DNA of 64,000 nucleotides from Thermoplasmata archaeon (GTDB lineage: Archaea; Thermoplasmatota; Thermoplasmata; Lutacidiplasmatales; UBA184). The stretch spans positions 248,001-312,000 of the forward strand of contig JAKIWV010000001.1 in NCBI GenBank assembly GCA_022749815.1. Reading direction: 5' to 3'. A model generated the notes under the pieces. The model had not been told where the DNA came from. It did not search any database and saw nothing but the letters and a program-made list of their open reading frames with translations. Position numbers and translations under genes: made by a program. Numbering within the stretch: position 1 is the first letter of the stretch; every line of letters begins with the position of its first letter. Shown here piece after piece: positions 49,580-58,164 of the stretch.

Positions 49580-52381
49580 ATGGCAATAACCCGCAAACGC
49601 ACCAGCCCTGTCGCCGAGGCCACCGAATCCAAAGGGGGCCGACGCGGCTCCCGGGACGAATCGATCCCCATCCCCCGGCTCGTACCGCGCGGCAAGACCG
49701 CCTTCGACACCGTCGAATGGAAACTGCACGACGCGATGATCAAGAACGCCGACGGAAAGGTCATCTTCGAACAGAAGGGGATCCGGGTCCCCTCGACCTG
49801 GTCCGAAACGGCCCTCAACATCGCCGCGTCGAAGTACTTCCGAGTGATCGGCGGCCGTCGGGAGAACTCCGTCGAGGGAATGATCCGGCGCGTCTGCCAC
49901 TGGATCGCCGATCGCGGGCTCGAGCTCGGGTACGTCGACACGTCGGAAGAGGCCTCGATCCTCGAGGAGTCGCTCTCCTACCTCATGGTGCAGCAGATGG
50001 CGGCGTTCAACAGCCCCGTCTGGTTCAACGTCGGCGTCCGCCAGCCCCCCCAGTGCTCCGCGTGCTTCATCCAGGCGGTCACGGACGATATGGAGTCGAT
50101 TCTGGCGCTCTCGGCCAGCGAGGGACGGCTCTTCAAGGGCGGCAGCGGCACCGGCAGCAACTTCTCCGCCCTCCGGGGGAGCCACGAACGGCTCTCGGGC
50201 GGCGGCATCGCCTCGGGCCCGGTCTCTTTCATGCGCGCCTTCGACGCGATGGCCGGCGTGATCAAGTCCGGCGGAACGACCCGCCGCGCGGCCAAGATGG
50301 TGATCCTCAACATGGACCACCCGGATATCGTCGACTACATCGAGTGCAAGGTCCGGGAAGAGGACAAGGCCCTGGCGCTCATTCGCGCGGGCTTTTCCTC
50401 CAATTTCGACGGGACCGACCCCGACTCCGCGTACGCGTCGATCGCCTACCAGAACGCCAATCACTCGGTCCGGATCCCGGACTCGTTCATGGAGGCCGTC
50501 CTCCACGACGGCGTCTGGAAGACCACGAACCGGACCGACGGCTCCGTCGCCACGACGTACCCCTCTCGGGAACTCTGGCGGAAGCTCGCTTACGCGGCCT
50601 GGCGCTGCGGGGACCCCGGCGTCCAGTTCGACGACGTGACCAACGACTGGCATACCTGCCCGACGACGGGCCGCATCAACGCCTCGAATCCGTGCAGCGA
50701 GTACCTGTTCCTCGATGACACGGCGTGCAACCTCGCGTCGATCAACCTGATGCGCTTCCTGGACGAGAAAGGGACCCTCGACCACGAGCTGTTTCGGCAG
50801 GCCGTCCGCACGATGACCCTCGCGATGGAGATCGTCGTCGACGCCTCTTCCTATCCCACGGCCACGATCGCCCAGAACTCCCACGACTATCGGCCGCTCG
50901 GGCTCGGCTATGCCAACCTGGGCTCCCTCCTGATGCACTACGGGTACCCGTACGACTCCGAGGAGGGACGGACCCTCGCGGCCGCCGTCTCGGCGCTCCT
51001 GTCGGCCGAGGGATACCACATGTCGGCGGAGATCGCGAAGAGGATGGGCACCTTCGCCGGGTTCGACCGCAACCGTACCCCGATGCTCCGCGTGATGAAC
51101 AAGCACCGCGCCGCCGCGGAGAAGGTCTCGAAAGAGCCGTCCGAGCTGCGCGCGGTCGTGGCCGCCGGCGCTGACCGTTGGCACGACACCGTCAAGGCCG
51201 GCGAGTTATGGGGCTACCGGAACGCACAGATCTCGGTCATCGCGCCGACGGGCACGATCGGCCTGTTGATGGGCTGCGACACGCTCGGCCTCGAACCGGA
51301 GCTCTCGCTCCTCAAGATCAAGAACCTCGTCGGCGGCGGCACGATGCGGATGATGAACCGGACCGCCCAGACGGCGCTCGCCCGGCTCGGTTACTCGACG
51401 GAGGAGCAAACGGCGATCTCGAAGCACATCGAGGAAACGGGCACGATCGAGGGGGCGCCCGGCCTGAAGGCGGAGCACCTCGCCGTGTTCGATTGCGCGC
51501 TCGCCCCCGCGGCCGGGAACCGGACCATCGCGCCGATGGGGCATCTCAAGATGCTGGGCGCGGTGCAACCGTTCCTGTCGGGCGGGGCGTCGAAGACGAT
51601 CAACCTGCCGAACGACGCCACCGTCGAGGACATCGAGAAGATCTACCTCGAGGCGTGGCGCTTGGGCGTGAAGTCCGTCGCGCTCTATCGGGACGGCTGC
51701 AAGGCCTCCCAACCGTACGAGACCGGCAAGCGCGCCGTCACCGGCCCCCTCGGACCGCTCAAGCCGACGCGGGAGCGGCTCCCCGACGAACGGAAGGCGC
51801 TCACCCATCACTTTTCGGTCGGCGGCCACGACGGGTACGTGACGGTGGGCCTCTATCCGGACGGACGGCCCGGCGAGCTGTTCTTCCGGGTCACGAAGGA
51901 AGGCTCCACGGTCAACGGCCTGATGGACTCGCTTGGGATCTCGATGTCGATGGCGCTCCAGCACGGAGTGCCGCTCAAGGACCTCGTGCGGAAGCTCGCG
52001 CACCTCCGGTTCGAGCCGGCCGGCGCGACCAACAATCCGAAGATCCGCTTCGCGAAGTCGATCCCGGACTACGTCGCGCGCTGGCTCGCCAACGAGTTCC
52101 TCACCGAGGACGAGCGGCGCTCGATCGGCCTCGAGGGCCCCGTCGAGGGGAACGGCAACGGCCACGGGAACGGCACCGCCGGCGGGGGCCGGACCAAGAC
52201 CGCCTCCACGGCCTCCTTGCAGACGTTCCAGACGCGGCCGCTCGACACATTCGTTCCGCTCGCGGAGCTGCACGTGACCGACGAGGACGCGCCCTCGTGC
52301 CACGTCTGCGGGGGCATCATGGTCCGTTCCGGCACCTGCTACGCCTGCACCGTCTGCGGTGCGACGAGCGGCTGTTCCTAG
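49580..52381 (+). CDS. nrdJ: Class II (B12-dependent) ribonucleotide reductase
   Basis: Reduces ribonucleotides to deoxyribonucleotides using adenosylcobalamin, independent of oxygen. It is 933 aa. Landmarks: MAAFNSPVWFNVGVRQPPQC with the redox cysteine, GTGSNFSALRGSHERLSGGG, NPCSEYLFLDDTACNLASIN with the NPCSE active-site loop, and ISVIAPTGTIGLLMGCDT. The C-terminus holds CHVCGG...CYACTVCG, a zinc-binding tail that probably carries reducing thiols. The ATG gives MAITRKRTSPVAEATESK, a basic leader. A strong hairpin follows the TAG. Confidence 0.96.
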   Translation: MAITRKRTSPVAEATESKGGRRGSRDESIPIPRLVPRGKTAFDTVEWKLHDAMIKNADGKVIFEQKGIRVPSTWSETALNIAASKYFRVIGGRRENSVEGMIRRVCHWIADRGLELGYVDTSEEASILEESLSYLMVQQMAAFNSPVWFNVGVRQPPQCSACFIQAVTDDMESILALSASEGRLFKGGSGTGSNFSALRGSHERLSGGGIASGPVSFMRAFDAMAGVIKSGGTTRRAAKMVILNMDHPDIVDYIECKVREEDKALALIRAGFSSNFDGTDPDSAYASIAYQNANHSVRIPDSFMEAVLHDGVWKTTNRTDGSVATTYPSRELWRKLAYAAWRCGDPGVQFDDVTNDWHTCPTTGRINASNPCSEYLFLDDTACNLASINLMRFLDEKGTLDHELFRQAVRTMTLAMEIVVDASSYPTATIAQNSHDYRPLGLGYANLGSLLMHYGYPYDSEEGRTLAAAVSALLSAEGYHMSAEIAKRMGTFAGFDRNRTPMLRVMNKHRAAAEKVSKEPSELRAVVAAGADRWHDTVKAGELWGYRNAQISVIAPTGTIGLLMGCDTLGLEPELSLLKIKNLVGGGTMRMMNRTAQTALARLGYSTEEQTAISKHIEETGTIEGAPGLKAEHLAVFDCALAPAAGNRTIAPMGHLKMLGAVQPFLSGGASKTINLPNDATVEDIEKIYLEAWRLGVKSVALYRDGCKASQPYETGKRAVTGPLGPLKPTRERLPDERKALTHHFSVGGHDGYVTVGLYPDGRPGELFFRVTKEGSTVNGLMDSLGISMSMALQHGVPLKDLVRKLAHLRFEPAGATNNPKIRFAKSIPDYVARWLANEFLTEDERRSIGLEGPVEGNGNGHGNGTAGGGRTKTASTASLQTFQTRPLDTFVPLAELHVTDEDAPSCHVCGGIMVRSGTCYACTVCGATSGCS

Positions 52382-52424
52382 ACCGAGAACGGACCGGACC
52401 CGAGGCCATCGGCCGACGCCTCCC

Positions 52425-52451
52425 GAGGGGCGGGAGCGACTCCCGCCCCTC
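52425..52451. terminator. Perfect 12-bp stem between convergent nrdJ and MFS genes
   Basis: GAGGGGCGGGAG at 52425-52436 and CTCCCGCCCCTC at 52440-52451, with a CGA loop. It lies between the nrdJ stop at 52381 and the MFS stop at 52464, so it can serve both strands as a bidirectional terminator. Confidence 0.6.
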
Positions 52452-52463
52452 TCGCCCAGCGCT

Positions 52464-54098
52464 CTACGCTCCGCCGGGTCCGGTGCCGGCGCCCGGCCGG
52501 GTCCGGGGAAGGCGACCCTCCAGGAAGAAAGCCGACACGAAGGCGGCGAGCGCCACGACGAGCAGGAGGCTGAACGCCCCCTCGATGGAGGCCCCGGTGG
52601 CGTGGGGGAGGGCGCCGTAGAATCCCCCACAGGCAAGGTTGATCGGCGTCGTGGGAGGCACCGGGCACGAGACCCCGGCCGGCGCCGGGTCGAGCACCCC
52701 GAGGCGCAGTTGCTGGTAGGCCGTGAGCGCCGAAACGCCGACCGCGCCGCCCAGGTTCGCGAGGAACTGCACGAGCGAGGTCGCCGCTCCGAGGTCCTTG
52801 GGGGGCACGGCGTACTGGACCGACAGGGCGGTCGAAGCGAAGGTAAGTCCGACACCGGTTCCGAGCGGGATCAGGTCGAAGAGCAATCCGCCGGTGGGGA
52901 AGAAACCGTAGGAGAAGACCCACGGCGCCGTCGCGGTCGATATGCCCAGGAGGAGAAAGGTCCCGAGGACCATGAACCCCATGCCGACGACCCCGAGGAC
53001 CCGGTACGTGGTTCGGGTCAGGAGCTGCCCTCCGACCGCCGAGGCGAAGACCATCGGAATGACGAACCCGTAGAGGACGTTGCGGATCGTGTCGGGGGTG
53101 CCCCCCAGGGCGAAGGCGATGAAGACGGAGATGAACGTGGTGACGGTGATCAGGACGGCGCCCCGCAGGAGGGCGATCGAGCTGCTCGCCGCGACGACCC
53201 GCTTCGCGAAGAACCGGAGGGGCACGAGGGGTTCCTTCGCGACCGACGCCTCCCAATACACCCACGCCGCGAGGACGATGGCCGCCGCGATCAAGAGCCC
53301 GAGGAACCGGGCGTCGGAGGAGGACCAGCTTCCCTCGGAGTTCAGCACGAGGGGATAAAGGAGGAGCGTCACCCAACTCGACAACAGGGCCGCTCCTCCG
53401 AAGTCGAACCGGGCCCGGCTCGCCGACTTGAGCGGCCCGAGCGACAGGAGGAGGAGCGCCATCCCCGCGACTCCGATGGGGATGTTGATGTAGAAGATCC
53501 ACCGCCAGGTGGTGTGGTCGACGATGTAGGCGCCGGCGAACGGTCCGACCACGGTGGCGATGCCGAAGATACTCGAGAAGGCGCCCGTCAACCGCGCCCG
53601 GGTCTCGGGGTTGAAGAGGACAGCGATGATGGTGAACCCGACGGAGAAGAAGGCCCCACTGCCGAATCCCTGGATCGCCCGGAAGGCGATGAGCTCCGGT
53701 AGCGTCTGGCTCAATCCGGCGAGGATCGACCCGGCGATGAACACGACCATGCCGGCCAGGAAGATGTTCCGCTTGCTGAGAAGGTCCGCGAGCTTGCCGA
53801 AGATCGGCGTGGAAACGGTCGCGGCGATGAGATACGCGGCGACCACGAAGGGGACGCCATTCGCCTGGTGCAGGTCGCCGGCGATCCTGGGCAGCACGGT
53901 CGCCACGATGAGGTTGTCGAGTGCCCCCATCAGGATCCCCAGCAGAATCCCGGCGAGGACGAGCACCGTCTTGCCGCGGGGCATCCCGCCGGTCCCCCCC
54001 TGCGCCCCGCTGACGCGCGTATCCGGCGTCCCGTCCCGTCTCATCGGGGCCGCGTTAGATTCCGGCAGCGTTGGAGGGGGCTCGGGCGTCGCGGCCAT
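52464..54098 (-). CDS. MFS drug-exporter-like protein, 14-helix DHA2/EmrB type
   Basis: 544 aa. After a ~40-residue polar N-terminus come about 14 membrane helices. Family motifs: ILMGALDNLIVATVLPRIAG (motif D1), FGKLADLLSKRNIFL (motif A), FRAIQGFGSGAFFSVGF (motif B) and IFGIATVVGPFAGAYIVDHT (motif C, antiporter signature), then WRWIFYINIPIG. It exports unknown hydrophobic compounds with proton uptake. A CGTTAAGTAC promoter element lies about 30 bases upstream. Confidence 0.93.
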   Translation of the reverse strand: MAATPEPPPTLPESNAAPMRRDGTPDTRVSGAQGGTGGMPRGKTVLVLAGILLGILMGALDNLIVATVLPRIAGDLHQANGVPFVVAAYLIAATVSTPIFGKLADLLSKRNIFLAGMVVFIAGSILAGLSQTLPELIAFRAIQGFGSGAFFSVGFTIIAVLFNPETRARLTGAFSSIFGIATVVGPFAGAYIVDHTTWRWIFYINIPIGVAGMALLLLSLGPLKSASRARFDFGGAALLSSWVTLLLYPLVLNSEGSWSSSDARFLGLLIAAAIVLAAWVYWEASVAKEPLVPLRFFAKRVVAASSSIALLRGAVLITVTTFISVFIAFALGGTPDTIRNVLYGFVIPMVFASAVGGQLLTRTTYRVLGVVGMGFMVLGTFLLLGISTATAPWVFSYGFFPTGGLLFDLIPLGTGVGLTFASTALSVQYAVPPKDLGAATSLVQFLANLGGAVGVSALTAYQQLRLGVLDPAPAGVSCPVPPTTPINLACGGFYGALPHATGASIEGAFSLLLVVALAAFVSAFFLEGRLPRTRPGAGTGPGGA

Positions 54099-54123
54099 GT
54101 AATCCGCTGTCCGACCGGTCCGG

Positions 54124-54133
54124 GTACTTAACG
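54124..54133 (-). promoter_or_regulatory. TATA-like element for the MFS gene
   Basis: GTTAAGTACC on the minus strand, 26-35 bases before the ATG at 54098. Good spacing for a leaderless transcript. Confidence 0.5.
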
Positions 54134-54180
54134 CATCGGGAACTCGGGGAGGGCGGACGCGCGGGCGTCCGCCGCGCGCC

Positions 54181-54636
54181 TCAGGTCAAAGCATATCGTG
54201 CGAGGTTGACCACGTCGGCGAAAGGAATCGCGTACCGTTTCGCACGCGCGTTTGCGTCCCAGCGCGCTTCGATCGCTCCCTCGGGAAACTCGGGCACATC
54301 GCCCGCGATGCGGGCAGCCAGCCTGGTAGGCAGCCCCCGTCGATGACACTCACCGACGATCACGAGGGCGCCCACCGGCCCCGACGTCACCGTGAGCACG
54401 TCGGCAGATCCCACGGAGCGGTGTTCGATGCGGGCCGTCTCATCGTGATAGTACGCCAGGCGCGCGCCGATCACGGACCGGGCCATGGCACCGGACCGAG
54501 CGACCCGCGGCTTGCGGCGCGACGTGGCGGAAATCGGTGGCGGGTCGACGGGTCGCCATTCGACACGGTGCTCGGCCTCCAAGAACCGTTCCAGGAGCCC
54601 GAGATCGATTGGCAGGGGGGACGCCGCCCGCGTCAG
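54181..54636 (-). CDS. Uncharacterised protein coupled to DUF2400, probable CTG start
   Basis: 151 aa, not recognised. The open frame contains IDLGLLERFLEAEHRVEWR, a Ser/Arg linker, then GARLAYYHDETARIEHRSVG, SGPVGALVIVGECHRRGLPT and AKRYAIPFADVVNLARYA. No ATG, GTG or TTG lies near the natural beginning. A CTG at 54634-54636 overlaps the TGA of the DUF2400 gene as CTGA and is preceded by AGGAGGGG six bases upstream, just as ATGA overlaps are elsewhere in the window. The alternative is an ATG at MARSVIGAR, losing ~50 residues. Confidence 0.5.
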   Translation of the reverse strand: MTRAASPLPIDLGLLERFLEAEHRVEWRPVDPPPISATSRRKPRVARSGAMARSVIGARLAYYHDETARIEHRSVGSADVLTVTSGPVGALVIVGECHRRGLPTRLAARIAGDVPEFPEGAIEARWDANARAKRYAIPFADVVNLARYALT

Positions 54637-55517
54637 GAACCCCTCCTGGTGTGTCGCCACAGGAGGCAATCGGGTCGCACGACGCACGGGCCGCAGACGC
54701 TGAGGTCCCGTTCCTTTGGGCAGTCTCCTGAGATCCCGGTGTGGCAGAGAACGAAGTCGTACTTGATCGGGTCGAGGGGGTCGACGGTCCGAAGTTGCGC
54801 CGTTACTTCCTCGACGGTCTTCCAGTTGCGCGTCCTTCGATGGGTGAGACCGAGATGGTACGCGATCCAGTACACGTGAAGGTCGAGGGGGATCCGGAGC
54901 TCCGACGAGGGAACTCCGCGCCACACTCCGAGGTCCGGGAAACCGGACCGACTCATCCACCGGATGTAGAGCGTGAGCCGCTTGCACGGACTGTGCGAGC
55001 CCTCGATCGGCGTCGGAAACAAGGCCCGGTAACCTCGAGGGGCGGTGGCTCGGGAGCCGCGCGGTCCCCGGAGTGACTGTGCTAGGCGATCCAGTCCTTC
55101 GACGAACCCCCCGTCTTCGAGACCGCCACGGAACAGCTCTCCGAGGGACCCGTGCTCTCGGCGCGTGGCGGCGACCCGGCCGGCGAGGAAGGAGAGTTGA
55201 TTCCCGCGGATCCATCGATGGCGAAAGCTCCGAAGGGCCGGCCGCGCCTCGGCCGCGCCGTCCGGTTCCGCAAGCGCCACGAAGTCGTGGCCGATCCGGC
55301 GTTCGAGGTCCGCGTAGGCGCGTCGGATCGACGTGACGTTCCCGATCGCCAGAGTCGCGGCGAAGATCCCGGCCACTTCGGCAGCGGTGGGATTCTCCCG
55401 GAGGGGCCGAATGCACGAGAGCGGGTCCCGCGCCAGCGACCGTTCGAAGGGGAACTGCCGGTAGAGAGCTTCCAAGTGGGCGGGGAACTCGGGGGTGGGA
55501 TGGTGTAACGAGTTCAC
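54633..55517 (-). CDS. DUF2400 (TIGR02757) family protein
   Basis: 294 aa. Conserved parts: AGIFAATLAIGNVTSIRRAY, RHRWIRGNQLSFLAG, CKRLTLYIRWMSRSGFPDLG, VYWIAYHLGLTHRRTRNWKT and a C-terminal Cys cluster (CHTGISGDCPKE...CGPC...C) that could bind an iron-sulfur cluster or zinc. The middle resembles helix-hairpin-helix DNA glycosylases, so a nucleic-acid role is plausible but unproven. GTG start at 55517; divergent from the GNAT at 55632. Confidence 0.82.
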   Translation of the reverse strand: MNSLHHPTPEFPAHLEALYRQFPFERSLARDPLSCIRPLRENPTAAEVAGIFAATLAIGNVTSIRRAYADLERRIGHDFVALAEPDGAAEARPALRSFRHRWIRGNQLSFLAGRVAATRREHGSLGELFRGGLEDGGFVEGLDRLAQSLRGPRGSRATAPRGYRALFPTPIEGSHSPCKRLTLYIRWMSRSGFPDLGVWRGVPSSELRIPLDLHVYWIAYHLGLTHRRTRNWKTVEEVTAQLRTVDPLDPIKYDFVLCHTGISGDCPKERDLSVCGPCVVRPDCLLWRHTRRGS

Positions 55518-55631
55518 AGCGTACTGACGAGGCCGATGGGCCCTTTACCGTTGCCCGGCAGGTGAGTGGTCTGTTCCGTTCAGAGAGTGCCTCCTCATTC
55601 GGTAAGTAGGCCTCCCCCCTCTCGGGCTTCA

Positions 55632-56417
55632 ATGTCCGCCACCGGCGAGACCCTCGAGGAACGGATCGATCGGAAGTGGCTCGAAGCGCAGGCCCACATC
55701 GACCCGATTACCCATGCCTGGGCGGTCTGGGACCTCGACCACGTCCCCGACCGGGTCCGGTTCGTTTCCCTGCTCCGAGACGGTCGAACGGTGGGATATC
55801 TCCTCGTGTGGTACGGCGCCGGCGCACCCCGGGCCCATTGGGTCAGCTCCGACCCAGTCGATGGCCTTCTCGCGGTGGGCCTGCCCCAGCCGCCCGTGAT
55901 CGCCCTCGTGCCGGAACGGGTCGCTGCGGGCGTCGGCGAGCGGCTGCACGCGAGGGAAGTGTACCCCGTGGACGTACTGGAATGCGTCGGCCGAACGCTG
56001 ACGTCACCGGACCCTCGGGTCCGACGATTGCATGCGCCGGACGCGCCCGCCCTGGAAGGATTGGTTGGTCGCAACCCCACGGTAGAGACGGCCGGCTACG
56101 CCGGGACGAACCTCGACCGGAGTCCGGTCTGGGGCGCCTTCGAGCTGGACCGGCTCGTGGCGGTGGCGCGGGTGGCGGTCCAGCTTCCGGCGGTGTGGAT
56201 CGTGACCGGCGTCTTCACGGAGCCGTCGTACCGGGGCCGCGGACTCGGTCGTGAGGTCACGGCGGCGGTCACCGGGGCCGGCCTTGCCGCCGGCGCGCGG
56301 GTCGCGCTGTACGTGCGCGCCGACAACGCCGTGGCGCAGAGCATCTACCGGGAGTTGGGGTTCGCGCGCGTCGACCGGCGGATCTGGATTGACGGCGGAG
56401 TCGGACTCTCGCCGTAG
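55632..56417 (+). CDS. GNAT-family acetyltransferase
   Basis: 261 aa. C-terminal GNAT: VWIVTGVFTEPSYRGRGLGR with the RGRGLG loop and RADNAVAQSIYRELGFARVD. The N-terminal ~130 residues form an FR47-like or degenerate GNAT half (TVGYLLVWYGAGAPRAHWVS). ATG at 55632 gives MSATGETLEERIDRKW. A GGTAAGTAGG element lies about 30 bases upstream. polX follows 43 bases later. Confidence 0.82.
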   Translation: MSATGETLEERIDRKWLEAQAHIDPITHAWAVWDLDHVPDRVRFVSLLRDGRTVGYLLVWYGAGAPRAHWVSSDPVDGLLAVGLPQPPVIALVPERVAAGVGERLHAREVYPVDVLECVGRTLTSPDPRVRRLHAPDAPALEGLVGRNPTVETAGYAGTNLDRSPVWGAFELDRLVAVARVAVQLPAVWIVTGVFTEPSYRGRGLGREVTAAVTGAGLAAGARVALYVRADNAVAQSIYRELGFARVDRRIWIDGGVGLSP

Positions 56418-56460
56418 GCCCCATCATTTTGAACCGGCCCGCGTTGGGGAGCTCGTCGCG

Positions 56461-58164
56461 ATGTCGACCAACTCCGGGGTCGCGCAGATTTTCTACGCCA
56501 TCGCCGACCTGCTCGACCTCCAGAGCGAGCGGTTCAAGCCGGACGCGTATCGTCGCGCGGCGCGGTCGATCGAATCCCTCGGGGAGGACCTCCGGAACGT
56601 CGCCCAACGAGGCGCCCTCGACGAGATCCCCGGCGTCGGCGAGGCGCTGCACGAGAAGATCGGGGAGTACCTCCGAGACGGCCGGATCTCGTACTACGAC
56701 AAGCTCCAAGCGACGTTTCCGCCGGGCGTTCTGGAACTCATGCGGATCCCGGGCATCGGTCCCAAGACCACCGGCCGCTTCTATCTCCAGCTTCAGATCG
56801 ATAGTCCCACCGCTCTCGCGCACGCCATCGACCAGGGCCGACTCGTAGGACTTTCGGGGTTCGGCCCCCGCAAGATCGAAAAGTTGCGGGAGGCGCTCCG
56901 GACCGCCGCGGCGGCGCCGCCGGCGGCTCGAACGCCGTTGCTCACCGCGTGGCGCCTCGCTCGGTCCGTGATCAGTGAGCTCTCGAGCCGGACACCGGTC
57001 CAGGACATTACCGCCGCCGGGAGCCTGCGCCGGTGCCGGGAATCCGTCGGCGACCTGGACATCCTCGCCACCTCGGCGCGGCCACCGGAGACGATCGCCG
57101 TCTTCACCGGTTTGGCCGGGGTCCGTTCCATCCTCCTGCAGGGGGACACCAAGGCCACGGTCATCCACGAACCGGGGATCCAGATCGACCTCCGGGTCGT
57201 CGAGCCGGCGAGCTTCGGCGCTGCGTTGCAGTACTTCACCGGCTCCAAAGACCACAACATCCACCTCCGGTCCCTCGCCCGCGACCTGGGGCTCAAGATC
57301 AACGAGTACGGCGTCCTTCGGGGGGAGGAGCGGGTCGCCGGCGTCACCGAGGCCGAGGTCTACGAGTCCCTCGGACTCGCGTGGATCCCCCCCGAGATCC
57401 GCGAGAACCAGGGTGAGATCGAGGCGGCCCAGACGGGCCATCTCCCGACGTTGGTCTCCGTCGACCAGCTGCGCGGGGAGCTCCATCGTCACCTGCCCGA
57501 CGCCCCCACCGCGGAGTGGATGGCGGCCCTCGTGACCGACGCCCGCCGTCGAGGGTTCCAGTACCTCGGGCTCGTTGTTCCGGCCGCCCGGAACGGCGAC
57601 TCCCTCGGGAGGCTCGTCCCGGAGGTCCGGAGATTCTGGTCCGACGCGGCCCCCGGCGCGCTCCGTCTCCGTCTGGGCTTGGAGGTCGTCCTGGGAGGTC
57701 CGACGGATCGGTACGACCCCGAGTCGCTCTTCGACTACCTCATCGGCGTCCCGGCCCCGGGGCCGGCAGCGCAACCACCGACGCCTCCCGCCACCCGCCC
57801 GCCCCGGCGGCCGGCCTTCGTGGGTCACCTCCGGCTCGGTCCCGCCGGTGGCGACGCGCCCCGGGAATCCACCGGGCCATGGATCGAGTGGTGCGCAACC
57901 CACGGCGTGGCGCTCGAGTTGACGCCGTTGGGTATCGAGGACGGCCTAGACGCCGCCGGTGCTCGTCGGGCCCGGGAAGCCGGGGTGGGACTCGTTCTGA
58001 GCGGGGGCCTCGGCGACCTCTCGGAACTCGAGCTCTCGGTGGGCCGGGCTCGACGCGCGTGGGTCTCGGCCGAGGGCGTGCTCAACTCACGCGCCGACGG
58101 GGTGGGAGCGGCCGCCCCGAAGGGTCCGAAACGGAAGCGGCCAGCCCCGGGCGCGGGAAACTGA
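56461..58164 (+). CDS. polX: Family-X DNA polymerase (PolX) with degenerate PHP domain
   Basis: 567 aa. Residues 1-150 contain the lyase-like helix-hairpin-helix region (LDEIPGVGEALHEKIGEYL and LMRIPGIGPKTTGRFY). The palm holds GSLRRCRESVGDLDIL with Asp198 and Asp200, and Asp243 in GIQIDLRVVE, so all three catalytic aspartates are kept, followed by YFTGSKDHNIHLRSLA. The PHP domain (from ~333) is altered: GELHRHLPDAP replaces the usual DLHxHT...DG, and the TDHS strand reads LVVPAARNGD. The 3'-5' exonuclease is probably lost. The 3' end overlaps the convergent gene by 83 bases. Confidence 0.9.
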   Translation: MSTNSGVAQIFYAIADLLDLQSERFKPDAYRRAARSIESLGEDLRNVAQRGALDEIPGVGEALHEKIGEYLRDGRISYYDKLQATFPPGVLELMRIPGIGPKTTGRFYLQLQIDSPTALAHAIDQGRLVGLSGFGPRKIEKLREALRTAAAAPPAARTPLLTAWRLARSVISELSSRTPVQDITAAGSLRRCRESVGDLDILATSARPPETIAVFTGLAGVRSILLQGDTKATVIHEPGIQIDLRVVEPASFGAALQYFTGSKDHNIHLRSLARDLGLKINEYGVLRGEERVAGVTEAEVYESLGLAWIPPEIRENQGEIEAAQTGHLPTLVSVDQLRGELHRHLPDAPTAEWMAALVTDARRRGFQYLGLVVPAARNGDSLGRLVPEVRRFWSDAAPGALRLRLGLEVVLGGPTDRYDPESLFDYLIGVPAPGPAAQPPTPPATRPPRRPAFVGHLRLGPAGGDAPRESTGPWIEWCATHGVALELTPLGIEDGLDAAGARRAREAGVGLVLSGGLGDLSELELSVGRARRAWVSAEGVLNSRADGVGAAAPKGPKRKRPAPGAGN

